DNA of 46,019 bases, from the NCBI GenBank assembly GCA_035550595.1, contig DASZOV010000011.1:1-46019 (forward strand). Reading direction: 5' to 3'. This document shows, in pieces, positions 8,688 to 17,973 of the stretch. Origin of the DNA: CALFMR01 sp035550595. GTDB taxonomy: Bacteria > Acidobacteriota > Vicinamibacteria > Vicinamibacterales > SCN-69-37. Numbering within the stretch: the stretch's first letter is position 1; each line of letters begins with the position of its first letter. The position numbers were made by a program, and so were the translations under genes. The notes beneath the pieces were generated by a model. That model was not told where the DNA came from. It did no database searches and saw only the letters and a list, made by a program, of their open reading frames with translations.

Positions 8688-11381
8688 GTGGGATCTCTCT
8701 TTCGACGTGTGCTGTTCCTCTTCAAGCGGCGTCAGTTCGATCGCGATCTAAAAGACGAGCTGCGCCTTCACGAAGACATGAAGACCCAGGCCCTCGCCGA
8801 CGCCGACGGCATGAGCGACGGCGAGGCCCGGGCGGCCGCGCGCCGGCGCATCGGCAACGCCCTGCGGCTGCGCGAGGAGTCGCGCGATCCGTGGATCTTC
8901 GCGACCCTCGAGACCTTCGCGCAGGACGTGCGTCACGCACTGCGGCTGCTGCGACGCGATCCGGCGTTCGCCGTCACCGCTCTCGCCACCCTCGCGCTCG
9001 GCATCGGCCTCAACACCGCAATTTTCTCGGTCGCCTACGGCGTGCTCTGGCGGCCGCTGCCGTATCCCCACCCGGATCGCCTCGTCGTGATCTCGGCCGC
9101 GCAGCAGACCGAGACGGGCGTCAAGGCGTTCTCGACCTGGGCGCCGATGTCGTACGACGGGCTGCGGGCGCGGGTCACGACGCTCGATCATCTCGCGGCC
9201 TACAACTCGGTTGACGCGCAGCTCACCGGACACGGCGAACCACTACAGTTGCCCGCGCTCGAGGTGAGCCCGAACTTCTTCGCCACGCTGGGCGTCGCGC
9301 CCGCGCGCGGTCGCGCCTTCCTCACCGGCGCCGCGGCGACAGACGACGGCAGCGTCATCGTCAGTGATCGGCTGTGGCGGTCGTCACTCGGCGCCGATCC
9401 CGCGATCGTCGGACAGGCCATCACCATCGGCGGCGTCCCTCGCACGGTCATTGGCGTGCTGCCGCCGGACTTCAACTTCAGCCCGATCATCCGAGGTGGC
9501 GCCTCGTCGCCGGTGGATGTCTTTCTCGTCAACCGGTGGCCCGGCGACACGGGCAAGAGCGCGTTTCTCTTCCTGTTGGGACGGATGAAGCCCGGCGTGA
9601 CGACGGACCGCGCGGCTGCGGAGTTGACGGCGCTCGCCAACGACGCGTCCATCCTGCCGGCCGGCGCGCTCGCAGCCGAAGGGCGTATACGCGCGGACGT
9701 CCACACGCGCGTCCGTGCGGTCGGCCTCCAGGAGTACGGCACGGCCTCGGTGCGCACGCTGCTCTTCGTCCTGCTCGGCGCGGTGTCGTTCGTGCTGGTG
9801 ATCGCCTGCGTCAACGTCGCGAACCTGCAGATGGCGCGCCTCGTCGCGCGTCGCGGCGAACTGTCGGTCCGCATGGCTCTCGGTGCCGGACGCCGGCGCA
9901 TCGTCCGTCAGTTGCTGACCGAGGCGGTCGTGTTGTCGCTCGTGGGCGCCTCGTTCGGCGTCCTGCTGGCGTGGATGGCGATTGGCGTCACGTTGCCGCT
10001 CGTGCCGCCCGCCCTGCTGCCACGCCTCGGCGAGGTCGCGATCGACGCGCGCGTGCTGGCGTTCTGCCTCGGCTTGTCGTTCGTCTCGACGCTCGTCGTC
10101 GGTCTCGTGCCGGCACTGCGCCTCAGCCGAGCTGCGTTCGGCGAAGGCGCGGCACTGCACGCCGGCGAAGCGCGTACGACGGGCGATCGTCAGAGCGAGC
10201 GGCTGCGGACGCTGCTCGTCGCCGCGCAGATCGCGATGACGCTCGTCCTCCTCGTCGGCGCGGGCCTCCTGATTCACAGCTTCGTACGTCAGACGTCGCT
10301 GCCGACCGGCTTCGAATCGAATGATCGCGACGGCGCTCTCCAGATTGTCAGAGTGACGCTGCCCGACCATCTCGCCGACACGCCCGAGCGCATCCATACG
10401 TTCGCGCGCGGCGTGCTCGACGGCATCCAGCACCTGCCGGGCGTGACGTCGGCGAGCGTGATCAACTCGGTGCCCTTCGCGATGATGTTCATCCAGGGCG
10501 ACTTCGAGATCGAAGGGCAGCCGAAGCCGACGATCGACGTCGGCGTCCCGAAGATCGACGCGGGGTATTTCAAGACGATGGGGATTCCGGTGCTGGCGGG
10601 ACGCGAGTTCACGGCCAGCGACACGGCCGCCGCGCCGAAGGTGGCAATCGTCAGCGAACGCGTCGTGCGCGAGTATTTCCCGGGTGGCGCGCGCGAAGCG
10701 CTCGGTCAACGCGTGCGCATCTGGGGCAACAGCGACTGGCTGACCGTCGTGGGCGTGGTCGCGGACATCCGCCAGCGGGGGCTGACCCAGGACATCCAAC
10801 CGATGATCTACGCGCCGTTCCAGCAGGATCGCAGCGGGCTCCTGCGATTCGTGTCGTTCGTCGCCCGCACGACCGATCCCGCCACGGCGGCGCAGGGCAT
10901 TCGCGCGGAAATTCGTCGGGCCGCGCCTGATCTGCCAATCGAGAGCACGGTGACGATGGACGACGCGGTGGCGGCGTCGGTGGCGCAGCCGCGCTTCCGG
11001 ATGGTGCTGCTGGGCCTGTTCGCATTGGCCGCGACGCTGATTGCGACGTGCGGCCTCTACGGATTGATGGCCTACGCGGTGACGCAGCGTCGCCGCGAGA
11101 TCGGCGTGCGCATGGCGCTCGGCGCGACGCGCGGTGATGTGCTCCGCCTGGTGCTCGCGCACGCGCTCCGCATCGTCGCCGTCGGGCTCATCGTCGGCCT
11201 CGTCGGGGCCTTCGGTGTGACTCGCGTGCTGCAGACGTTCCTGTTCGGGGTGACGCCGACCGATCCGATCGCGTTCACGATCGTCACGTTGCTGCTGCTG
11301 GCCGTTGGACTGCTGGCGGCGTGGTTGCCCGCGCGCCGCGCGACGAGGATCGATCCCTCCGCCGCGCTGCGCGCGGAATAG
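8688..11381 (+). CDS. ADOP-type duplicated ABC permease (PadR-linked)
   Basis: An 897-residue membrane protein of the MacB/FtsX permease superfamily with two fused halves. Residues 1-80 form a cytoplasmic extension (FKRRQFDRDLKDELRLHEDM) typical of ADOP proteins. The first half has a transmembrane helix (about 90-112), a MacB-like periplasmic domain and an FtsX core (LLFVLLGAVSFVLVIACVNVAN). The second half repeats the pattern and ends in PARRATRIDPSAALRAE. No ATPase gene is adjacent, as is usual for these orphan permeases. The start is GTG 8688 with a weak purine-rich site. The transported or extruded substrate is unknown. It forms an operon with padR. Confidence 0.93.
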   Translation: MGSLFRRVLFLFKRRQFDRDLKDELRLHEDMKTQALADADGMSDGEARAAARRRIGNALRLREESRDPWIFATLETFAQDVRHALRLLRRDPAFAVTALATLALGIGLNTAIFSVAYGVLWRPLPYPHPDRLVVISAAQQTETGVKAFSTWAPMSYDGLRARVTTLDHLAAYNSVDAQLTGHGEPLQLPALEVSPNFFATLGVAPARGRAFLTGAAATDDGSVIVSDRLWRSSLGADPAIVGQAITIGGVPRTVIGVLPPDFNFSPIIRGGASSPVDVFLVNRWPGDTGKSAFLFLLGRMKPGVTTDRAAAELTALANDASILPAGALAAEGRIRADVHTRVRAVGLQEYGTASVRTLLFVLLGAVSFVLVIACVNVANLQMARLVARRGELSVRMALGAGRRRIVRQLLTEAVVLSLVGASFGVLLAWMAIGVTLPLVPPALLPRLGEVAIDARVLAFCLGLSFVSTLVVGLVPALRLSRAAFGEGAALHAGEARTTGDRQSERLRTLLVAAQIAMTLVLLVGAGLLIHSFVRQTSLPTGFESNDRDGALQIVRVTLPDHLADTPERIHTFARGVLDGIQHLPGVTSASVINSVPFAMMFIQGDFEIEGQPKPTIDVGVPKIDAGYFKTMGIPVLAGREFTASDTAAAPKVAIVSERVVREYFPGGAREALGQRVRIWGNSDWLTVVGVVADIRQRGLTQDIQPMIYAPFQQDRSGLLRFVSFVARTTDPATAAQGIRAEIRRAAPDLPIESTVTMDDAVAASVAQPRFRMVLLGLFALAATLIATCGLYGLMAYAVTQRRREIGVRMALGATRGDVLRLVLAHALRIVAVGLIVGLVGAFGVTRVLQTFLFGVTPTDPIAFTIVTLLLLAVGLLAAWLPARRATRIDPSAALRAE

Positions 11382-11414
11382 CAGCTCACGCACGAACAGA
11401 ACTGCGGGGCTTCC

Positions 11415-12152
11415 TTACTTGCAGACTTGCGTCGTCGCGGTCGTCGTGTAGACCGTCGTCGTCACCGTGTTGCCGGCCGCGCAGCTTTGCGCCGTCGGGT
11501 TGCCGTTGGCGTCGTAGGTGAGAACGCAGGTCGTCGTCTGGCCGTTGCTCGTCGATTGCGTCGTCTGCGCACTGCTGCTGTAACTGATGGCGAGCGTGTT
11601 CGTGTTGGTGGCGAGCACCGAGGTCCCGGCCGTCGGTCGGCCCGCCGCATCCCAGGCCGTGTAGGTCGTCGTCGCGCCAGGCAGCGTCGATCCCGTCAGG
11701 CGTCCCTGCCCGTCGTAGCTGAAGGTCATCGTCTGCGAGGATCCGCCCGTCGTGGCGACCGACAAGGCGTGCGTCAGCGGCGGAATCACCGCGACCTCGT
11801 CGACCAGCGCGGCGCGCGAGGCATAGGTCGACGTCTGTGTTGTCGTGCTCGACGCACCCGTGCTGTCCGAGTATTGAATCGCGCAGACGACCTGATTCGT
11901 GTTCGCGTTGAAGCTGCAGTTCGTCGTCGACGTGCTCGTGAACGCGCTGGCGGTCGTCGTGGTCGTGCCCGTGGACGCCGTGGCCAGCGTCCGGCAATTT
12001 CCTCCGGTTGGCGTCACCGTGCCGCCCGGTGTGCTCGATCCTCCCGTCTGTCCCGGCCCCACTGGCGAATCGTCCGATCCTGAACATCCCGCCAACGCGC
12101 ACACCATCGCCAATGCCACAATCCCTACTCTCACACTTGCTCGAACGTCCAT
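11415..12152 (-). CDS. Ser/Thr-rich lipoprotein with YD (RHS-like) motifs
   Basis: A 245-residue lipoprotein. I chose ATG 12152, which has GGAGG about 9 nt upstream and gives a signal peptide ending in LAGC with Cys23; the longer open frame reads into a family B repeat. After a low-complexity Ser/Thr/Gly region there are two YD-type motifs, FSYDGQGRLTGSTLPG and LTYDANGNPTAQS, as in RHS/YD-repeat proteins. It lacks the large RHS core and any toxin domain, so it is either a small surface lipoprotein or a remnant of a larger family. It converges on the ADOP gene at 11381 with only 33 bp between them. Confidence 0.75.
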   Translation of the reverse strand: MDVRASVRVGIVALAMVCALAGCSGSDDSPVGPGQTGGSSTPGGTVTPTGGNCRTLATASTGTTTTTASAFTSTSTTNCSFNANTNQVVCAIQYSDSTGASSTTTQTSTYASRAALVDEVAVIPPLTHALSVATTGGSSQTMTFSYDGQGRLTGSTLPGATTTYTAWDAAGRPTAGTSVLATNTNTLAISYSSSAQTTQSTSNGQTTTCVLTYDANGNPTAQSCAAGNTVTTTVYTTTATTQVCK

Positions 12153-12181
12153 CCCGCACACCTCCACGTGAGCGGGTGATC

Positions 12182-12439
12182 TTATCGTTTCTTTACTCGC
12201 TCGCGAGGCCTCGCGCGCCCAACGTGTCATCTTCTTTGCAATAGCGCGGGGCCCCACCCCCGCGCCTACGCGCTTCGCCGCCCTCGCTGCGTTCGCGAGT
12301 CATCTTCTTTGCAGTGCGTTGGGGCCCCACCCCCAACGCTACGGCGCTTCGGCGCCCTCACTACGTTCGGGGCCTCGCGGTGTCATCTTTCTTTAGTTCT
12401 GCCCTTTGCCCTTCTGTCCCCTGCCCCCTGTCTCCTGTC
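12182..12439 (+). repeat. Family B repeat array, copy B2 (two units plus a truncated one)
   Basis: Two complete units in forward orientation share the direct repeat GTCATCTTCTTTGCA (about 12226-12240 and 12299-12313), with a third copy near 12382-12392. A degenerate unit precedes them (about 12182-12225). The pyrimidine-rich tail (about 12396-12439, repeated CTGTCC/CCTGTC) abuts the stop codon of the downstream ADOP gene. In the second unit GTTGGGG and CCCCAAC can pair as a hairpin stem. Nothing else is seen between 12153 and 12439. Confidence 0.85.
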
Positions 12440-14944
12440 TTACTCCGTCCTCAGCGCGCGCATGGGATCGATGCGCGCGGCGCGCAAGGCGGGGATGATG
12501 CCGGCGGCGCCGGCCATGACGAGTAAGAGAAGAACGGCGGCGGCGATGACGAGCGCGTCCGCGCTCTGCATCTGGTAGAGCAGCGAGGCGACGTAGCGTC
12601 CGAGCACGAGCGCCAGGCCCACGCCGATCAGGCCGCCGACGACCGTCATGCGCGCGAGTTGGCGCGCGACGAGCCGGCCGATCATGAGTGGCGCGGCGCC
12701 GAGCGCCATGCGCAGGCCGAACTCGCGCGTGCGCTGCGACACGGTGTACGCGAGCACGCCGTACAACCCGATGCCGGCGAGGAGCGTTGCGAGGATCGCG
12801 AACGCCGCGGCGAGCGTCGTGATCGTCCGGTCGACGGCCGTGTTGTCGCGCACCTGCTCGGGCATCGTCCGGAGCTCCATGACTGGCAGGTTCGCGTCGA
12901 GCCGATGGAGTGTCTCCGGAATCGCGTGGACGATCGACGCTGGATCGATGCGCGTGCGGAGGTAGTACACGAGATAGCCGAGGTGTTCGTCCTGGCGATA
13001 GGGGAGATACAGGAGCGGCGGCACCTCCTGCTTGACTTCGCTGTAGTGCGCGTCAGCGACGACGCCGACGATCTCCGTATCGAACGGGTCCTTGCTGTCT
13101 GGCCCGCCCTGCCGCAGCCGCATGCCCACGGCGCCGCGATCCAGCTTGAACTTCTTGACGAACGCCTCGTTGACGATGGCGACCTTGGGCGCCTTCAGCG
13201 TGTCCGTCTTCGTGAAGTCGCGTCCCGCCAGCATGGGAATGCCGACCGTGCGGAAGAAGTCGGTGCCGACCTCGTTGAACCTCGAGCCGATGTCGGTGTC
13301 CGGTCCGGCCTCGAAGCCCTGCACCATCACGCCCGTGCCCCAGTTGTTGTCGGCGATGAGCGGCACGACGGCGCTGCTGACGCTCTCGACGCCGGGAATG
13401 GCCGCGAGCGCGTTCTCGGTCTGTTCGAACAGCGTGCGTGAATGCTCCGGCGTGTAGCCGTTGCCGGCCGGCGCAATGCCGAACGTGACGAGGTGATCGA
13501 CCTGGATGCCGAGGTCGACGCGGCTGATGTTCGCGAGGCTCTTCGTGAAGAGACCCGCGCCGATGAGCAGGAGCATCGAGAGCGTGATCTGCGCGGTGAC
13601 GAGCGCCGCGCGGAACCGCGCCGCGGCCTTGCCGCCCGACGGCTGGCCGGCCTGGTTCTTCAGCGTGACCGCTAGATTCGGCCGCGTGCTGTGCAGCGCG
13701 GGGAAGAGGCCGAAGAGCAGGCCCGTGCCGATCGAAAGGACGGCGGAGAACAGGAGCACCGTCGGATCCAATCGGAAGGTGAGGGTCGCCGCCTCCTGCG
13801 CCGGCAGGAGCGATCCGATGAACGCCAACGTGCCGTAGGCGACGGCCAGTCCCACGAGCCCGCCCGTGACCGCGAGCAGGCACGATTCGGTGAGCAGTTG
13901 CGTGATGAGATGCCGCCGGCCCGCGCCAATCGACAGGCGGATCGCCATCTCGCCTTCGCGCGCCGCCGACCGCGCGAGCAGCAGGTTCGCCACGTTCGCG
14001 CACGCGATGAGCAGCACGAGGCCCGTCAGGACGAAGAGGAAGGTGAGCGGTCCGCGCGCGTTTTCCCGCAGGTTGCTCTGTCCGCGCGCACCGGACGTGA
14101 CGAGGAGCGGCTTCGCCTTGAATCGCGCCATCGTCTGATCGCTCATCCCCTTCTGGAGCGGGGCCTCCACGCCGGTCACGATCTGGTGGTACTGCTCGCC
14201 GAGCGTCGCGCGCGCCTGCTCGATCGTCACGCCGGGCCGCAACCGCGCGAAAAGATACGCCCAGTACGCGCGTCGGTTGTTGAAGTCGTCCCAGGTCGGA
14301 TCGAGCAGATGCCGCGTGGTGATCGGCGCGAAGATCTGCGGCCGCGCACCGGCGGTCGTGCCGGTGAATCCCCGCGGCGAGACGCCGACGATGGTCATCG
14401 ACACGCCGTTGACCACGATCGACTGGCCGATGACGGCGGGGTTGGTCGCGAAGCGCGACTCCCAGTAGTCGTAGGCGAGCACCACCGCGTGCGGTTCGCC
14501 AAGCACGTCGTCGTCGGACGGCGCGAGCAGCCGACCGGACGCCGGCGCGAGACCGAGCGTCGGGAAGTAGCTGCCCGACACGTACACGCCGTCTTCGGCG
14601 GTCGTCTGACCGCCATAGGCGAGATTGCACCGGAAGAGCTGGTGCGCGGCGATGCCCGTGAACACCGTCTGCTGCCGTTCGAGGTCGCGGAACATCGGGT
14701 AGCTGAAGACGACGTCGCAGTCGCCGGCGCGCCCGCAGTTCTGCGAGCCGGGTTTCGGCCCCGGCGCGGCCAGGTTGACCAGCGTGTCGGGAGCCGGCAC
14801 CGGCAGCGGCTGCAGCAGGAGTTCGTGGAACAACGAGAAGATGGCGGCGTTCGCGCCGATGCCGAGCGCGAGCGACGCGACGGCGATGGCCGTGAGGAAC
14901 GGCGTCTTCAGGAGCGTCCGGAACGCGAGGCGGAAGTTGGGCAT
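12440..14944 (-). CDS. ADOP-type duplicated ABC permease (short N terminus)
   Basis: An 834-residue permease of the MacB/FtsX type with two fused halves. It begins directly with MPNFRLAFRTLLKTPFLTAI, so it lacks the roughly 80-residue cytoplasmic extension of the other two copies in the window. The first transmembrane helix is followed by a MacB-like periplasmic domain, and the FtsX core reads FLFVLTGLVLLIACANVANL. The C terminus LRAARIDPMRALRTE is typical. There is no PadR gene next to it and no ATPase. The promoter must lie in the 221-bp gap shared with the divergent TonB-dependent receptor, which may suggest common control. Confidence 0.92.
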   Translation of the reverse strand: MPNFRLAFRTLLKTPFLTAIAVASLALGIGANAAIFSLFHELLLQPLPVPAPDTLVNLAAPGPKPGSQNCGRAGDCDVVFSYPMFRDLERQQTVFTGIAAHQLFRCNLAYGGQTTAEDGVYVSGSYFPTLGLAPASGRLLAPSDDDVLGEPHAVVLAYDYWESRFATNPAVIGQSIVVNGVSMTIVGVSPRGFTGTTAGARPQIFAPITTRHLLDPTWDDFNNRRAYWAYLFARLRPGVTIEQARATLGEQYHQIVTGVEAPLQKGMSDQTMARFKAKPLLVTSGARGQSNLRENARGPLTFLFVLTGLVLLIACANVANLLLARSAAREGEMAIRLSIGAGRRHLITQLLTESCLLAVTGGLVGLAVAYGTLAFIGSLLPAQEAATLTFRLDPTVLLFSAVLSIGTGLLFGLFPALHSTRPNLAVTLKNQAGQPSGGKAAARFRAALVTAQITLSMLLLIGAGLFTKSLANISRVDLGIQVDHLVTFGIAPAGNGYTPEHSRTLFEQTENALAAIPGVESVSSAVVPLIADNNWGTGVMVQGFEAGPDTDIGSRFNEVGTDFFRTVGIPMLAGRDFTKTDTLKAPKVAIVNEAFVKKFKLDRGAVGMRLRQGGPDSKDPFDTEIVGVVADAHYSEVKQEVPPLLYLPYRQDEHLGYLVYYLRTRIDPASIVHAIPETLHRLDANLPVMELRTMPEQVRDNTAVDRTITTLAAAFAILATLLAGIGLYGVLAYTVSQRTREFGLRMALGAAPLMIGRLVARQLARMTVVGGLIGVGLALVLGRYVASLLYQMQSADALVIAAAVLLLLVMAGAAGIIPALRAARIDPMRALRTE

Positions 14945-15165
14945 GACGGCTGTCGCATGAGACGAGTTCCGCCGCTGAAAGGTTGGCAGGGACCGTCGCT
15001 CGTGGTCATCGGGCGTTGCTGTTCATCGGTCGCCATCGAACGCTCGTCCCCGTGAGGGGACCATTCATCGATTTCCGATAGGGGCCATGAGACAGGATCG
15101 CTAGCGTAAGCATGCCCTGCGATCGGGCGCACATGTTTCCGCCTGTCCCTGAAATCGAGGTCCTC

Positions 15166-17784
15166 ATGGCTCGTCATCCGCGGCCCGTGCCGCGCGCGCA
15201 GTCCTTCTTGTCGTTCGTCAGCCTCTTGCTCATCGTCGTGGTCACGCTCATCGCCCCTCGCGCCGCGCGCGCGCAGGAGTCAGCCGGCGCAGGCGCCGTC
15301 ACCGGCACGGTCACCGATCCGACCGGCGGCGTCCTGGTCAGTGCGACGGTCACCATCACCAACCCGGTCACCGGTCTGACGCGGACAGAGACGACCGACG
15401 GAACCGGGACGTTCGCCTTTCGCAACCTGCCCTACAATCCGTACCACGTCGTCATCTCGGCGCAGGGTTTCGAGTCGATCACACGCGACGTCGACGTGCG
15501 GTCGGGCCTGCCGGTCAATCTCGCCATCACGCTCCCGATCGGCGGCGCCACGACGTCGGTGGAGGTGACGGGCGAGGATCTCATCGAGCAGGATCCGACG
15601 GCGCACACCGACGTCGACCAGAGCCTCGTCGCGCGCCTGCCGGTCGAGGCCGCGTCGGGCCTCAACCAGGCGATCACGCTCGCCGCGCCGGGCATTGTCG
15701 CCGATTCGAACGGGTTCTTCCATCCGATTGGCGATCACGCGCAGACGCAGTTCGCGATCGACAACCAGCCGGTCACCGACCAGCAGAGCCGCGTCTACTC
15801 GAACCAGATCTCGTCCGATGCCGTGCAGTCGATGGAGGTCGTGACGGGCGTCGCGCCCGCCGAGTACGGCGGCAAGAGCAGCCTGGTCGTGCAGATCGTC
15901 ACCAAGTCGGGCCTCGACCAGCCGAAGCCGACCGGCAGCGCGTCGTTCAGCTTCGGATCGTTCACGACGCCAACGGCCGATGCGAACGTCGGCATCGGCG
16001 CCAAGAGCGTCGGCAACTTTGCGTCGTTCAGCGGGCTGCGGACCGATCGGTATCTCGACACGCCGGAGTTCGACGCGCTCCACGCCGACGGCCACAGCGC
16101 GTCGTTCTTCGACCGGTTCGACACGCGGTCGACGTCGGCCGGCGCGCTGCACGTCAACGTACAGGCCGCGCGCTCGTCGTTCGACATCCCGAACACCTTC
16201 GACCAGGCCGCAGCCGGTCAGGACCAGCATCAGGACATCACGAGCTACAACGTCGCCCCGGGATACTCGCGCGTGCTGAATCCGAACACCGTCTTCACGG
16301 CGAACGCCTATCTGCGCCAGGATCGCGTCAACTACGCGCCGAGCGACGATCCCTTCGCCGATACGCCCGCGACCATGGCACAGCATCGCCAGCTCCGAGA
16401 CAGCGGCCTGAAGGTCGATCTCGCCTACGTCCGTGGCCGGCACAACGTGAAGGTCGGCGGCACGATCGACGCCACGGCGCTCGACGAGCACTTCGCGCTC
16501 GGCCTGACCGATCCCACCTTCAACGCGCCGTGCGCCGATGCGGACGGCAATCCGTCCGACGACACGACGGTCATGGATCCGGCCGAGTGCGGCAGTCTCT
16601 CGCTCGTCGCGAACGACGCGTTCGTCCCGGGACTGCTGCCGTTCGACCTCTCGCGTGGCGGCGTCAACTTCGTCTTCGACGGCTCGCACACGATCAAGAC
16701 GCAGGCGGTCTACATCCAGGACGAGATCAAAGCGGGACCCGCGACGTTCAACCTCGGTCTGCGCGCCGATCACTACGACGGCTTGACGACGGCGTCGCTC
16801 GTCGAGCCGCGGCTCGGCGTGGCGGTGCAGGCGCGGCCGGGCACGATCCTGCGCGCGTCGTTCGGCCGCACGCTCGAGACGCCCTACAACGAGAACCTGC
16901 TGCTCTCGAGTGCGACCGGGACCAACGGCCTGGCCGACTCGGTCTTCGGCGCCGAGACGGTCGACCCGCTGCACGCCGGCACGCGGCGCGAGTTCGAGAT
17001 CGGCGTGCAGCAGGGCTTCGGCAGTTGGGTGGTCGCCGATCTGAGTTATCTGCGGAAGCACACGACGAACGCGTACGACTTCGACGTGCTCTTCGACACG
17101 CCGATCGTCTTTCCGATCAGTTGGGATCACTCGGAGATCAGCAGCATCAGCGGGCGGGTCAACCTCGTGCCGCACCACGGGTTGAGCGCGTTCACGGTCT
17201 TCGGCCACAACGTCGCGCGGTTCTACAATCCGGAGAACGGCGGCGTGTTGTTCGACTCGCCGCTGCCCGACGGCGTGTTCCGCATCGATCACGACCAGGC
17301 GTTCCAGCAGACGACCAACGTGCAATACGTGATCGACAAGTCGCGCGGCCTGTGGGTGGGTGGCACGTGGCGGTACGACTCGGGTCTCGTCGCCGGTGAC
17401 GTGCCCGACTACGCCTCGGCATTGGCGCTCGGCGCCGACGATCAGGCGGCAATCGGTCTCTATTGCGGCAGCACGTTCGCGACGCCGACCTCGCCGATTG
17501 CGTCCTGCGACCTCGCCGATCGCGGCGCGACGCGCCTCCGCATCCCGGCCGACGGGACCGAAGACGATGACACGAATCCGCCGCGGATTGCGCCTCGGCA
17601 TCTGTTCGACGTCGCGGTGGGCATCGACAACCTGTTCGCGAAGAGCCAGAACAAGGTGAAGGTGCAGTTGAGCGTCATCAACCTCGCGAACACGATCGCG
17701 CTGTACAACTTTCACTCCACGTTCAGCGGCACGCACTTCGTCACGCCGCGGACGGTGAAGGTGACGGTGGGGGTGAACTTCTAG
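15166..17784 (+). CDS. TonB-dependent receptor with carboxypeptidase-like regulatory domain
   Basis: An 872-residue outer-membrane transporter. ATG 15166 has GAGG 6 nt upstream and is followed by a signal peptide ending near RAARAQE; an upstream ATG at 15112 is less likely. Residues about 38-115 form a CarboxypepD_reg-like beta sandwich (GTVTDPTGGVLVSATVTITN). The plug domain is about 125-240 (FAIDNQPVTDQQ, VVTGVAPAEYGGKSSLVVQI), and the rest is a beta barrel ending in the aromatic VTVGVNF. No TonB box is obvious. The substrate is unknown; the following exported GH1 enzyme hints at a glycoside or oligosaccharide, but this is inference. Confidence 0.9.
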   Translation: MARHPRPVPRAQSFLSFVSLLLIVVVTLIAPRAARAQESAGAGAVTGTVTDPTGGVLVSATVTITNPVTGLTRTETTDGTGTFAFRNLPYNPYHVVISAQGFESITRDVDVRSGLPVNLAITLPIGGATTSVEVTGEDLIEQDPTAHTDVDQSLVARLPVEAASGLNQAITLAAPGIVADSNGFFHPIGDHAQTQFAIDNQPVTDQQSRVYSNQISSDAVQSMEVVTGVAPAEYGGKSSLVVQIVTKSGLDQPKPTGSASFSFGSFTTPTADANVGIGAKSVGNFASFSGLRTDRYLDTPEFDALHADGHSASFFDRFDTRSTSAGALHVNVQAARSSFDIPNTFDQAAAGQDQHQDITSYNVAPGYSRVLNPNTVFTANAYLRQDRVNYAPSDDPFADTPATMAQHRQLRDSGLKVDLAYVRGRHNVKVGGTIDATALDEHFALGLTDPTFNAPCADADGNPSDDTTVMDPAECGSLSLVANDAFVPGLLPFDLSRGGVNFVFDGSHTIKTQAVYIQDEIKAGPATFNLGLRADHYDGLTTASLVEPRLGVAVQARPGTILRASFGRTLETPYNENLLLSSATGTNGLADSVFGAETVDPLHAGTRREFEIGVQQGFGSWVVADLSYLRKHTTNAYDFDVLFDTPIVFPISWDHSEISSISGRVNLVPHHGLSAFTVFGHNVARFYNPENGGVLFDSPLPDGVFRIDHDQAFQQTTNVQYVIDKSRGLWVGGTWRYDSGLVAGDVPDYASALALGADDQAAIGLYCGSTFATPTSPIASCDLADRGATRLRIPADGTEDDDTNPPRIAPRHLFDVAVGIDNLFAKSQNKVKVQLSVINLANTIALYNFHSTFSGTHFVTPRTVKVTVGVNF

Positions 17785-17800
17785 TCTTGGAAAGCGCTGC

Positions 17801-17901
17801 AAACTTCGAACTGTGAACTTCGAACTTCGAACGGAGGAGGCGCCTTCGGCGCGTTTCCTTTAGTCGTTCGAAGTTCACAGTTCGAAGTTCGAAGTTTTGA
17901 A
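17801..17901. repeat. Family A inverted repeat element, copy A2
   Basis: Left arm 17801-17832 and right arm 17866-17899 are inverted copies built of TTCGAA-type units. The centre contains the hairpin GCGC-CTTCG-GCGC, which as RNA has a stable UUCG loop. It begins 16 bp after the receptor stop codon and lies upstream of the GH1 gene. The two arms match over about 30 bp, so the transcript would form a long stem. Confidence 0.85.
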
Positions 17902-17973
17902 GGTGGCCTCATGGTGGTGGCGCCCGCCGGTCGTCGACCCAATGTGATATGACATCCCGCGCGGGGGCACATC

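Noticed and set aside
14945..15165. Sigma-54 promoter (TTGGCAG...GTCGCT) upstream of the TonB-dependent receptor
   Set aside because: The GG-GC spacing is one base too long for a -24/-12 element and the -12 box is poor.
15280..17802. 840-residue antisense open frame opposite the TonB-dependent receptor
   Set aside because: It is a shadow of GC-rich codon use: Arg/Val/Asp-rich, no domain, no signal and no start site, while the opposite strand encodes a complete receptor.
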